A stretch of 64,000 nucleotides of DNA from Hemibagrus wyckioides (taxonomy: Eukaryota; Chordata; Actinopteri; Siluriformes; Bagridae). Location of the stretch: positions 25,811,280-25,875,279 of the forward strand of contig NC_080710.1 in assembly GCF_019097595.1 (NCBI RefSeq). Reading direction: 5' to 3'. Below the pieces are notes generated by a model that was given only the letters and a program-made list of their open reading frames with translations, made no database searches and was not told where the DNA came from. Every line of letters begins with the position of its first letter. The stretch's first letter is position 1. Position numbers and translations under genes: made by a program. Below, in pieces: positions 24,666 to 36,239 of this stretch.

Positions 24666-27600
24666 CTAAATCAGCTTAGCTGGAAAGTTGCTGGCCACCC
24701 AGTGTGAATAGACACCCACAGAGGCACATGGGGAACGGTTAGCAATCGCATCTGTATTAGTACCATCAACTGCCGGAGCTGCAGCTACAGACATGACATA
24801 GTGGCCAGAGTTAGTGGGAAGCTCGTCCTCCTCCATTTGCTCAGGGGAGAGCACAGCAGAAGGGAGGACCGCTGGAGCGTTTTCTACAGCAGAATGTGCT
24901 GAAGTAGAGGATGAACTCTCTGAAGCCTTTCTAGCGGAATCGGGTTCAAGTGGCAGTGCTGGAGGCCTCAAGCTTGATATCCTTTTCCGTATAGCCCTCA
25001 AAGTGATAGGGATAGACATGCACCTAGAAAGAAAGGACTGGATAAGCACATGTATAACACTTCCGTTCATACTCGTTTTCATTACAGCTATATATATCAA
25101 TTTTTAATCACAACGAAAATACTGTGCCTTTCCAATACTGATATTGTAAACATTCCTATGAAATGAACTTACAAACCGGTTTCAGAGAAATTGTGAATGG
25201 TGTGGATAACTAGAATTTCATTGGAATGAAATATCCAAAACAACAGTCAAAATATTGATATTTTGTCAGCCACTATAATGTGTTTTAGTAAAGTTCTGGA
25301 CCTCTACAAGTCACCAGAACAGCTTCAATGTGCCTTGGCACAGACCCCACAAGTCTCTGGAACTGTACTGTAGCAATAAACATCATGCTTCCAAGAAATA
25401 TTCCATCATTTGGTGTTTTGGTGGTGGAGAAGAGCATTTTCTAACACATCACTAAAGGTGTTTAATTGGGTTGAAATGTGGTGCTTGGAAGGCCATATCA
25501 TTATAATTCAAACCTTTTTCCTCCTCATCAATTCAAAAGTGATCCGGTAGAAGAACTTCGTACTGATCTGCAGTAACGATTCTCTCTAAGCTGAGGATAA
25601 GTCTATCTGAATCATAAAACCACTAGGTTTTAAATTCAATTAAATCTTTTCATAGTTTATGTAGTGCTTTTAACAATAGCTATTGCCACAAAACTGCTTT
25701 ACAGACTGATATAAAGTTATATTTTGAACCCTTATAAGCAAGTCAGTGGCAATGAAAATTTCCCTCAGATGACTGAGGAAGAATCCTTGAAATGAACCAG
25801 ACTTAAAAGGGAACTTGTACTTTTCTGGGTGACACCTCGAATAGTTGGATTATAAATCATTACACAACTGCACACTACAGAGGTAAACAGTACAGAGTGT
25901 GCTGAAAGGAACATCGGTACGAGTGTAAGGATTTTTGAAATTTATGCTTGTAAAGTTTCAAGCAAATGAAACACTTCATAGTATTCTGAAAGCGAAGATC
26001 AGCTCATCAAACAGGTGGAATCAAGTGTGTCTCCTGCTTGACTGGAATGAAACCAGCACCCACACTGGCCCTTTGAGGATAAGACTGGACACTCCTGCTT
26101 TGGGTTATCCAAGTGAATCCATCAGCAGCTACCTAATGCTTTTTAGGGTATCCCTGGGGTACTATCCACAGCAGTTTTCAGGTTATCAATGTCCTGCTAT
26201 CAGCAGCATGTGATTCTGAGCTAAATCAAACTCAGAGAAGAAGTACATTATGTAAGTAAAATGTATCAGGCAGGTCCAGCGGTCTGAAGGAGTCGGTCAC
26301 TGGCATCTCACCAGAAGTAGCATGTGTTACTTGAGAGAGAGAGAAAGACTTTTCCACGCGTCAGTTTTGTGGGATTATTTTCTATTTTTCCATGATTATC
26401 TGTTGATGGATACATGATATAATGTCATTTCATAATGTCAACTATTTCTTCACTCATGAGGTACATGTGTCTGTTCTTTGGGTCATGATGTTTTAGTCCT
26501 CGCTCATATTTTGCCTAGACTTGGGCATCATCTATCTGTTCTTGCATGTCCTTTAAGCTCCTGTCAACAAATCAGTATAAAAGCCAGCTGTATCCAACTA
26601 TTTCTTAGACAACAGAACGCTCAGATTTTCTTCATGCATGCAATAAACCGTGTCTTATTATACCCTGGCTCTTGGTCTCTTGCTTCTTCAGTCGTTTTAC
26701 TGCTGATGAAACTGCAGTATTTGGATGATCATCCAGAAAGATTTACAACAGATTCTAAATTATTTCCTAGTCAATAACATTACATATAATTACAACTTTT
26801 TATTGATTCCAGCACTTTCTAAAAAAAATCTATTTCCTATCTTTCTAACGGTTGTCGTATTTATCTGGGAATTATCTGAGACATCACTGGCTAATCACGC
26901 TGAACAAGAAGCACATGATAATTATAGCTTAGAAATTGTTCATGACCATGATCTGAACTTCCTTAAATACAGAAATGTTTTAATGTGCTTTGGAAATGGG
27001 GGAATAATAAGTAAAAAAAGGAATCCTTCAGTGTGTTTTCATAAAATGCAAAACTTACATGTAGTATGTTTTAGTCATATCACGGAATCCTAATTTTCAT
27101 AATATTAAAGTTTAAAAATGACTAGACATGAACACATATGCAATATAGTTAAAACTTTGGTTACTATATTGATAAATTTAACAAGATAGGATTGCAAGAA
27201 AGTGTCTATTTGTATACCGTGTGAGGACTCTGGAGATATAGCCATCTAGAGAGTGATCCACTGGACCAGGCATTAGGAGCCTGCAGCACAGCCGACGACA
27301 ATCCACCACCGAAACAAGCACTAGGTTCCAATAAAGAGAATAGAGAGGACAGTAAAAAAAAAAATCAAACAGGACTTTGTGTGTAAACTATGAAATATTG
27401 AAATTGAAAGGTTTCATCCACATCAAATAAGCACATACAAACTGCCAGTGTCTCACTGTCCAGGATGTTGAAGGTCACAGAAAAGCTGCAGTCAGACTCG
27501 GGTAAGATTTCACAGCTAAGGTCAAACTCTATTTCTGCCATAAAGACATTCACAGGTTCAGGCAAAGACATTAGAGTATAAATTCAGTTAGCTTCTACAT

Positions 27601-30600
27601 GCATGGGTAGCATGTTACCTGGTTGGTGCTTAAGGCCGGTGATGCAGCTCGTCAGTAGGGTGTTGACGGCAGACTGATACCGGAGGAGGTCCAATAAGGC
27701 AGGCACGTGAGAAGGATGGGTGAAAGGAACTGTGTGAATCAGGGATCCTCTCCAGAAGTCACATTTCCATTCAGCATCAGCGAATAAATAGCTGTGAAAC
27801 TCAGCATCTGGGAGAGACTGAGAGCAATTTCCAAGGAAGTACACATTTAATAATGACGGGCAATTCCTTGGCAAATTAAATCTGTGTCTTATTCAAACCT
27901 AAAACAAAATTCGTTAAGGTCACATGACCCTCTACTGCACATTGGTGGTATCATGGTGCCATGTAGGATCCAAGAAAAACCCTTCACATAGACAGCTTTT
28001 GACATGTTCTGCTATATATAGTTCTTAAAATGACAGGCTTTCCTGAACTGAAATATATTCCACTTTTGCACATATCCCAGGCACAACTAGTCTGTTCTGG
28101 TTAACCCTGAATGTCAAGAGGGAAGAAAATTCTATTCCAGTTTCACTGAACGACGTCAGTCTCACCTCTAACCTAATCTACTGATAGAAAAACAACATTA
28201 CTGCTAAATATTTTTCAAAAGGAACACATTTACAAATGAGAAATGAGTTCTCACTCTGATCAAGCCTGTGTCTCATCACCTGAGGTAAAAGTTACATGGA
28301 GCACATCACTGTACCTTAACTTTTTCGTTACTAATGTTGAAGTAATTGCTGTTTATTTCAGCCAGCCTTATTCAGTGGACATCTGTTGTCTATTTATTAG
28401 GACATTAAAACTTTTCCACATTGTTTTGGAGAAATGTATTAAAATGTAGAGAAGTATATTTTTGTAGAGAAGTATATTTTTGGCAGAAAACTTGTTTTGG
28501 AGAAATGTATTAAAGTGTAGAGAAGTATATTTTTGTAGAGAAGTAGATTTTTGGCGGAAAACTTCGATCAAAACTTTCATTATTTTTCCAAAATTCAGCC
28601 ACAGAAATATTTAAAGGGTTTTCCTAGACCACCACGTATACCGGATGCTGTAAAGTATTTGTAGACATGTATGCTTAGATCTAGTTACAGAAAATAAAAT
28701 CATGAGAATATAATTGCTTTGACAAATGTACATGTGCACTATTATGTTTTACATACCACAAGAAAGTGAGCATCGTTTCCATCACATGATCTCTTGTCCT
28801 TTAGAGCACTAGACTGGAGCAGCTGGAAAAGTGGCTCCCCCTGCAGGTCAGCATCTGGGGGAAGGTCTAGGGATGATTAACCGGAATCACTGTTAGCATT
28901 CTCAAGGACGACCTCAAGGACATGTTAATAAGTGCCAACGCAATATTTTATTCTTTGCTACTACACTCGCATGCCGTTTCAGCTTTAACCAGAGTGTATA
29001 TAAATCAAGAGTGTATATCAATCTAATTAAAGACAATTTTATTCTGTTAGTGCTGATTGAGATTAGTGACCTGTTATTTGGCTCATTTTGTGGATGAAGG
29101 AATTGAGCATGGGCACTGGTGGCTTGAATTTGAGCATAAAGAAGGCTGGCAGCAACTCTGAGCATGCATCAGAGAGCGGGATGAAAGCAGGAAGACTGAA
29201 ACATGATGAGAAATATATTATTTAAATTAAGACATTACAAATCGACATAGAGAGTAAGAACCAAAGAGAGGGAGAGGGTGAGAGATAGACAGAGAGAGAG
29301 AGAGAGAAGGAGAGAGAGATGGGGAGGGAGGGGGAGAGAGAGAGAGAGAGAGAGAGAGAAATAGAGGGGGGCATGGAAAAGGAGAGGAACAGAGAGAGGG
29401 AGAGGTAGAGAGAGAGAGAGAGAGAGACGGGTCCCCGTCGTCTCATGACTCAGGAGCACATAATACCAACAGCAAGGAATTAATTAAATATAAACAATTA
29501 TTTGGTCTTAGCATTCAGCACAATGATGCATGGTTCAAGTATATGAATGATTTATTTTTCAGAATTTATTTTTAACCGATTTAATTATACATATATTCAG
29601 TCCTTTATATAAGCCAATACATCCTGAAAAATGGCTTCTGAAAAACTCACCCAAGGGGAAATGTCACTGAAGACATTTACAAAAGCAGTAGCAAAACAGG
29701 GTACTGATGTTTACAGGTACTAGCAAGGAAAATGTAAAAACATACTGTTAAATTTTTCACACCTGCAAATGAGTGTGTGTATGGTATCCTGTGATGGACT
29801 GGCATGGCAGACAGTGTGTATTCCTGCCTTGTGGTCAATGTTCCTGGGATAGTATCCATATTCACTGTGACTCTAATTGAGATAAAGCACCTAAATGAAT
29901 GAATGGATGGATGGATGGACGGACGGATGGATGATTGGGATTTTAACTAATGATAGTCTGTCATTATTGAGACCTTTTTCTGTCAGAGTCTGCATTCTAA
30001 TTTAACATCAGGTAGCTAGACCATCTCAACTTAAGACCATTTAAAGTAGCCAGCAATTCATTTACAAAATGTTAGCTACAAAACCCACAAAACATTCTGA
30101 ACTCAGAAGAGTCCTATATCTCAATACACACCCTTGTGAGTTCACTTGAGGTGGTGTAGGAATCAGAGACTCCATCTGCAACCTGTGTGTAGTGGCACTG
30201 GCACCCACCACTAACACAGCACTCTGGCTACGGCTGCCCTCCCCTGTCACAGGAAAAATAAATCAGCCAGGAATCCAGCTTCTGTAAACTCATTACAGCA
30301 CCACATATGCCTATAAAAAGCATAGCATTTGTGATAATAACCCTGAAAAAACAGAGGGTTGTCTTGATCTTTATGTACCTGGATGTAACCTCTCTATCAG
30401 AGCGTCTGAGGGACTGATGTAGTACTCAATGCTCATTGGGCTTCCTGGTAGGAAAGGGATATCATTACATTCTATACACAACTCCATTCATTACCAAAAG
30501 CATCGACTACACCAAAAGCACTTTACCTTCACTGCCAGGTGTAATACTGCCAATCCTGCCATTCAGAACCATATCAACATGAGCATCACTCTCTATCAAA

Positions 30601-33600
30601 TGCCTGAAAATTAAACACAGATGCTTTTTTTACTCAGGCAAGGATTTACAACACATTTTATCTGACATACTAAAATACTGCCTTCTTCCCACCTTGGTAA
30701 ATTGGAGATTTTTAGTAGGTCTTTCTGAAGGTGCTGAATGGATGTGTAGACCTTCAGTTTGGTATCACTGTGGGATAAAATGTTATGAAAAATAAAATAA
30801 AATAAAATCTTAAAATAAGTCAGCATTATTAATCAATGCTCTGTGAAATAATACCTGTCGCCTGGTATGTTACAGAGAGATGCAAGGTCATCCATCTTGA
30901 GTGAGAATTCCTGAAATTTCTTCATCCTATATTGATATAAAACGTCAGCATTCAGTCACTGACCACTTTATTAGGTATGCCTGCATAATCAGGCAGTTAT
31001 TTATTCAGCCAATCATGTGGCAGCAGCGCAATGCATTAAATCACACAGATATAGCTCGAGTTAATATTTACCAAGATCATATGGAAAATAATGCTCACAG
31101 GAAAGCTTAAATATTCACTGATTACAACCATGGTGAGCAGAAAAGCATCTCAGCATGCACAGCACACTGAACCGTGAGGTGGATGAGCTACAACCGCAGG
31201 AGTCCTCGTGAACATCTACTCACTTCAAGCAGGAACATGTGGTGGAACTAGTTGGATAATTTTTTCTTCCTAATATTGTCTCAGGGAGTTTTTAGCTTGC
31301 AGCTGTCACCGCTGGTTTGCTCATTAGGGATACATTTAAAATGTATAATTTATATTGTCATGTCATGTCATTGTCATCCGCTTATCCATAGCCGGGTCGG
31401 GGGAGCAGCAGTCTAAACAGGGATGCCCAGACTTCCCTCTCCCTAGCCACTTCCTCCAACTCTTCTCGTCAGCCGAGAGACATAGTCCCTCCAGCATGTC
31501 CTGGGTCTTCCCCAGGGTCTCTTCTCGGTGGGGCATGCCTGGAACGCCTCCCCTGGGAGACGTCCAGGAGGCATCCGAAACAGATGCCCAAGCCACCTCA
31601 ACTGGCCCCTTTCGATGTGGAGGAGCAGCGGCTCTACTCCGAGCTCCTCCCGAGTGACAGAGCTCCTTACCCTATCTCTAAGGGAATGCCCCACCACCTT
31701 ATGAAGGAAACACATTTCGGCCACCTGTATCCGGGATCTTGTCCTTTTGGTCATGACCCAAACCTCATGACCATAAGTGAGAGTAAGAACGTAGATTGAC
31801 TGGTAAATCGAGAGCTTTGCCTTTCGGCTCAGTTCCTTCTTCTCCACAACAGACAGAATTTATATTCTGAATTTATATTTTTCTGTAAACCTGCTTTGCG
31901 ACATTAAAAAACTTGAACCGAATTATTCTGAATAATTGCATGAATAAGCAGGTGTACAGGTTCTCCTTTAAAGCTGTCAGTAAAATATTTCTGTTTTTTT
32001 TTTTTTGCATATTATTTACATTTTTCTGTCTGACTTTTTTTTACTTACAAAACAGAGATATTTTCTGCAGTAATTTCTTACCTTAGCAACTGACAAAGCA
32101 ATGCGTTTGACTGAAAAAGAGAAATAAGTAATTGGTCAAACACCAAGAACAAGCAACTGACTCCTCATAACACGTTTGCATTCTTTATACCTCAGGAGCT
32201 TCTCCATGCTTAGCGACTTTCACATCCTCAACCTCTCCCCCAGGCAGCAACAGCACTTCCACATAGAACAGATCAGCTGTCAGATAGCATGCAGTCTCTG
32301 TGGGACTCAAGTGGGAGCCCAGTCTACAGAGGTCAGACGTTCAGCATGTAGTTAAAAACGTGTGTATAAACTACACATGCATGGTTTGGTTTGTCTCATT
32401 GTTTCACTAAGTATACACAGACATTTTTATGACCTCTACGGGACTCTCCTCACGTCCTAACTTAAGGCAGGCTTACACCGACTGTTATCACCACAAGTCA
32501 TATTACTCAGATACAGTTTAGATGAGGTTAGAGATAACGTTGACATCTTTTATGCAGAGTTTCTTGTGAATAAAAAACAGAGCCAACTTGTAAAGCTTTA
32601 AAGGTGAAGTATGTAATTTTTTTTAAAGCCAGAGACAAAAAATTATTTTATTTTATAACATTTAATGTTCATACAGTGAAAAACAGTGATTTGGTATATT
32701 ATGGCTGACTGTGTTAAGTGGATATTAGCAGAGAGATGACAGAGTAAACAGATAGCTTCTTGCAATATGAAAAGCACTAGATTCAGCAACTTTCCCACAC
32801 TTTTCTACAGTCTCTTCAGCTCATACTCTGGCTCCTGAAGTCTCTATGTTCGTGCTTTGGCCCCAACAGTCTCTAATGTTCATATTATGGTTCCAATAGT
32901 CTCTACAGCTCATGCTCTGTCTCCTTCAATCTCTGCTACTCATGCTTTGGATCCAATATTCTCTATTGGTCATGCTCTGGATCCTACTGTCTCTACTGCT
33001 TATGCTCTGGATCCAATCGTTTGTGCTGCTCATGCTCTGGATCTTATGGACTCTACTGCATATGCTTGAACTTCAAAAGTCTCTACTGCTCATGCTCTAA
33101 CTTCAATAGTCTCTAATACTTGTATTATGGTTCCTACAATCTCTACTGCTCTTGGTCTGGTCTCAAGTCAGTGGCCATTTTTGGTGTCAAAGAGGTGAAA
33201 TGGTAAATCGGTGACATCATGCTGTCTATTTAGCAGCAAGAATACCAGGGAGATGGTCATGCTCTGGATTCAACAGTCTCTACTGCTCATGCTCTAACTT
33301 CAACAGTCTCTACTGCTCATGCTCTCACTTCAACAGTCTCTACTGCTCATATTATGGCTCCTACAATCTCTACTGTTCTTGCTCTGGTCTGAAGGCAGTG
33401 ACTGGCCATTTTTAGTATCAAAGGAGGTGAAATGGACATCAATGACATCATGCTGTCTATTTACCAGGGAGAAAAGAGTTTTTTTCAACTGCAGATATAA
33501 TTCCCCTAGGCAGACAGAAGAATGCTCTAAAATTACAAAGAGCCCTACAAACCAAAAATAGTAGCTGTAATTAAACGTTACAAACCCTCTCTGTTTGGCA

Positions 33601-35248
33601 ATCATCTCCAATCTGGTCACCATGGCACTCAGAGAGGTCACTATAAATTAATACAGACACAAAAGGAGCACCTCATCATAAAAAGATTCATTATTGTTGG
33701 TCCTAGTATGCATAGAAAAACTGCTTTCTTGGACAGTATATAGTATCATATAGTAGTATTTGTTCCTTACTGAAAAGAATATAAATGGAAGCCTCTTTAC
33801 GGTTTTAAATACAGCCTTAATAATTCCCCAGACAGACAGAAAGACGAATTTTTACTGCACCATTTTTTAACCGTTTTCTCCCCCAAAACTGCATTTTTCA
33901 CTATCTCAGCATGATGGATGATGTGCTGGAGATTATTACCATTCTGAGCTTCCTGGAGTTTCTGCAGGCATCTCATGATTGCCTCAGAGTGCCTGCTGTC
34001 TGCTCTAGATTTATCCTGAAAAGGCAAGGGAAATAAATATATCCATTTATTTAATTAACAATGTTTTAAGAGACTAAGGACACTGAACAAATTTGTATAT
34101 TATATCAAATGACCAGCAGTTATGTAGAAGCATTTTGATGAGCTTTGCTAAATGCATTACAGACTTGAAGAAGAATTTCATGACCCCTCAACATTACTAT
34201 TGTTCAGTTTGAGACTGTATATTGGGAGTGATCATTTTTGGGCTTCAGCTTAGCTGTTAATTCTCCTCTGGGTAGAAACTCCCAGGCCTTTTAATGGTTA
34301 TATTTAATAACGTCAACGGACCAAGGCCAAAAAAAATCTGGGGTTACAATGTAGAAACTTTTGGGTGGTGCTAGAAGTTTAATTTATGGCATTCATGTGG
34401 TTTAATTATTACCATAAATCATTGTTTAACTGCTAACAGACAAAGAGCTGTACTACACACACGACCATACCGTTTTGCTTTTCCACCCTATGAGAGAAAA
34501 CTTCATGTTGTTTAAGGTTCAGAGATCATTTACATTAAGTCAAATGAAACCCATTAATAAATGTGTACAGTAAATTAAAGTCACACTGGAAATATAAATT
34601 CATATTCTACAGCAGCTTTGAGAGAAATGCCTGTATGAGCATGCAGAAGCAATACGTTCCTCTCCCAACCTCCAGAGAAGGAAGCAGCTGTTTACGTATT
34701 AGTTTGGCACATGGCTGTTCCGGCCACAATAGCCATACTTAAGTCCTGCATCTGGAAAACATTTGTTAGCTTGTGCACGCAACTCGCTCGGCAGCACAGC
34801 AGCGGTCAGAGCACTAGGCTATCACTTGCGTAACTGGTTAAGACATGGAATATCACACAGACGAGCATATGGCTGCAACCAGCAGATGGTCAGTATTACT
34901 CTCAACCTTGAGCTAAATCACACCTTACATCATCATGTGTCTAGCAGGTTCTTAATATTCATGTGACAACTTAAGATTGAAGTTTTTCCTACCATGCATC
35001 TGTGCACCAGCTGAAAGGTCTCAGTCCATGGTTTCTCTGAGTATTTGGAGTTTAATTCAGATAAATAGGTCTTCTTCAGGACTAGGGGGGTCAAAATAAC
35101 AGTGAATGAGATTAAATATATTTTTTCCCTGTATGGCCCTGTGGTTTTAAAAGCAAGACTCATTTACCCACAACTCTAGATATGTGTTCCATGTTTGTTA
35201 AAGTCCATAAAGTTTATTGTTCCTCTTACCATCCACTTTTGATTCCAT
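24666..35248 (-). CDS. Mediator subunit 1-like protein (short MED1 paralogue), 17 coding exons
   Basis: Exons in order: 35,248-35,230; 35,081-34,993; 34,015-33,940; 33,640-33,586; 32,323-32,191; 32,110-32,082; 30,926-30,855; 30,767-30,693; 30,603-30,527; 30,444-30,379; 30,243-30,132; 29,195-29,071; 28,854-28,757; 27,817-27,619; 27,534-27,439; 27,320-27,218; 25,023-24,666. All junctions are GT-AG and in phase, giving 1,782 nt and 593 residues. The protein follows the folded N-terminal half of MED1 throughout: TSLSAMVTRLEMIAKQRG, LFYVEVLLLPGG, FQEFSLKMDDL, YYISPSD, LPAFFMLKFKPPVPML, and RCMSIPITLRAIRKR at 475-489. MED1 is the Mediator subunit that docks nuclear receptors and bridges them to RNA polymerase II. 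Here only about 104 residues follow residue 489, so the receptor-binding LXXLL boxes and the long disordered tail of MED1 (about 1,580 residues in human) are absent. The ATG at 35,248 is chosen from the MED1 alignment; the frame stays open a little further upstream. It faces rala head to head. Confidence 0.93.
25270..25610 (+). repeat. DNA-transposon-derived repeat, copy 2
   Basis: It contains 'gtcaccagaacagcttcaat', 'ggcacagaccccacaagtct', 'tttggtgttttggtggtgga' and 'agaagaacttcgtactgat'. The last block is shared with 12,600-12,790. I recognise this block order as a non-autonomous fish DNA transposon remnant. No coding frame survives. Confidence 0.6.
25740..25840 (+). repeat. Interspersed repeat fragment ('gaaccagacttaaaa' family)
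   Basis: It carries 'aagcaagtcagtggcaatga', 'gaggaagaatccttgaaatg' and 'aaccagacttaaaagggaac'. It is the longest of the three copies in the window. Confidence 0.65.
26450..26715 (+). mobile_element. Candidate solo LTR
   Basis: TATAAAA at 26,576-26,582 is followed 60 bases later by AATAAA at 26,642-26,647 and then a pyrimidine-rich 'ctggctcttggtctcttgct'. This is the promoter, R region, polyadenylation signal and U5 order of a compact fish LTR. No internal retroelement genes flank it, and terminal TG/CA with a target-site duplication was not confirmed. Confidence 0.35.
28422..28563. repeat. Two tandem 71-bp copies
   Basis: The unit starting 'tgttttggagaaatgtatta' at 28,422 repeats at 28,493 with few differences. 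Each unit itself contains a doubled 'tagagaagtatatttttg' or close variant. The duplication lies in the intron between exons 13 and 14 of the MED1-like gene. Confidence 0.9.
29265..29430. repeat. Long purine (GA-rich) tract
   Basis: About 165 bases that are overwhelmingly A and G, mostly (GA)n with GGGA interruptions. It sits just upstream of exon 12 of the MED1-like gene, whose pre-mRNA carries it as a CU-rich tract. The Ser/Leu-rich readings on the minus strand come from this repeat. Confidence 0.95.
29755..29935 (+). repeat. SINE tail with (GGAT)n
   Basis: A 'tatcctgtgatggactggca' block is followed by 'gtattcctgccttgtg' and 'ttcctgggatagtatcca', ending in 'gaatgaatggatggatgg'. This is the 3' end of a DANA/Mermaid-type fish SINE with an expanded GGAT tail. 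Confidence 0.65.
30950..31255 (+). repeat. DNA-transposon-derived repeat
   Basis: It contains 'ctgaccactttattaggtat', 'ccaatcatgtggcagcagcg' and 'caatgcattaaatcacacag'. I recognise these as a widespread fish repeat. It lies in the intron between exons 6 and 7 of the MED1-like gene. Confidence 0.6.
31350..31860 (-). mobile_element. 5'-truncated non-LTR retrotransposon (LINE), reverse-transcriptase C-terminal end
   Basis: The minus-strand frame from 31,847 reads KKELSRKAKLSIYQSIYVLT, then LTYGHEVWVMTKRTRSRIQ, REELGVEPLLLHIERGQLRW and RPWGRPRTCWRDYVSRL. This is the tail of the reverse transcriptase and post-RT region of a common fish LINE of the Rex/RTE or CR1 group. A frame break follows. The 3' end (plus-strand 31,350-31,385) is a short tgacatgacatg-type tail, and the 5' end is lost, as expected for a LINE insertion. 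Exact family uncertain. Confidence 0.8.
32811..33385. repeat. 30-bp minisatellite with a higher-order unit
   Basis: About fifteen degenerate copies of a 30-base unit built on 'tctctactgctcatgctctg' plus 'gatccaatag'-like variants. The array is interrupted by a unique-looking block starting 'cagtggccatttttggtgtc' (33,170-33,250) that recurs at 33,400-33,470 after the second run of units. The array and spacer have therefore been duplicated as one larger module. Because the period is divisible by three, plus-strand frames stay open and give a 10-residue repeat (e.g. AHALDPIVS). I regard this as an artefact. It lies in the intron between exons 4 and 5 of the MED1-like gene. Confidence 0.9.
34016..34992 (-). 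other. MED1-like gene intron 2, nothing recognised
   Basis: The 977-base intron between exons 2 and 3 has no repeat or exon that I can name. Confidence 0.6.
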
Positions 35249-36230
35249 CACAGCTCTGTTTTTGGTTTCTACTGTAGCTTCTTCTAATGAAGAGTGAGAA
35301 AACAAGGCATTTGCATTTAGAAATAAATCAGAGGCAAACTTTTCAAGTAAGGAAACAATATCCTAATGCTTTAGCTGTCCTATTGTGTTGTTCTCCTCAT
35401 TATAAATGAACTACTAAATTGTTAATACAGACGGAAAAACACTACAAGCACCTTTCAAAACTTAAGCATGGCTTACTTGCAAGCCTTTTTACGCATGCGC
35501 AGACGCATCCTATCAGCGCGTCTCCACGCTTGTTTCTACAGCTTTGCTGCTTCCTGTTCGAATCCAAGAATTTGGGAGTCGACTCCGCATCCTATCGCCA
35601 AGCGTTTAGGATCAATGGAGTCGATTCAAAGAGTCGGATCCACAAAACATTTTTTTTCCAGGCTGAAGATGAACTCAATGAACTTTAGGTCCAGTGCTGA
35701 ATGAATCGGCGATCTATTGTCAGCTCTTCAGAGACTAGATTGTCGATCTAATGTCACTATTTTTATTTATATGAACTTTGATTCGGATATTCATCCGGTT
35801 CATTCGTTCAGTTTAGTCTCATATTTCCCTTATGGCCAACTTTAGATCATGAAGTACCTTCGCATTAGCAACGTTCATTAGCCAAATCAATAATAATCTC
35901 ATTTTTGTTACGATATTCCATTTTATATTATTTTATTCTGATTTGTTTTTTAATGCTGATGTTAGAAGCACTGAGACATACTTTCTGACGTATAAACCGA
36001 ATAAAACTGTGTGTTTTTAACGGTGTAGAGATTTTGAATCGATTCCCTCGAGCCAGGAATCGGAGAATCGATTCATTCACGGATTTGACTCACAGCCTTA
36101 GTGCTTGCTGTCTGACCCAACCTATTCCGAGGCGGTGGTCTTTAAGCATTAGGCTAATGACTGTCGGTTTATACACCGGATTGGTGTCAATTCGGATAAC
36201 AACTCGGCGTTAAAAAAGAACGTTATTAAT
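35249..36230. promoter_or_regulatory. Head-to-head promoter interval of the MED1-like gene and rala
   Basis: The MED1-like start codon (35,248, minus) and the inferred rala first exon (ending 36,364, plus) diverge from about 1 kb. The MED1-like transcript has a possible acceptor just upstream of the ATG, so a noncoding exon may lie within this interval. The interval also contains a repeat-like stretch (35,570-36,080) rich in 'gagtcgattc' and 'gaatcgattc' motifs. Transcription start sites cannot be fixed from sequence. Confidence 0.45.
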
Positions 36231-36239
36231 CAGTTTGGA

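Larger units (their letters stand above)
25024..27217 (-). other. MED1-like gene, last intron
   Basis: This 2.2 kb intron separates the exon ending in the split Arg codon (phase 2) from the terminal exon. It holds two recognisable repeats (25,270-25,610 and 25,740-25,840) and an LTR-like block (26,450-26,715). Nothing else was identified. Confidence 0.7.

Noticed and set aside
29222..29459. Ser/Leu/Pro-rich open frames on the minus strand
   Set aside because: They are translations of the GA-rich tract in two frames.
32857..33100. Plus-strand 10-residue repeat protein (ATHALDP-type units)
   Set aside because: It is produced by the 30-base minisatellite, whose period is a multiple of three. 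There is no upstream exon and it lies within an intron on the opposite strand.
32811..33385. CRISPR-like array
   Set aside because: The units are directly contiguous and degenerate, without unique spacers, and the genome is eukaryotic. It is a minisatellite.
34763..34966. Plus-strand 67-codon frame in the MED1-like intron 2
   Set aside because: No similarity to known proteins, no splice context, and antisense to a confidently built gene.
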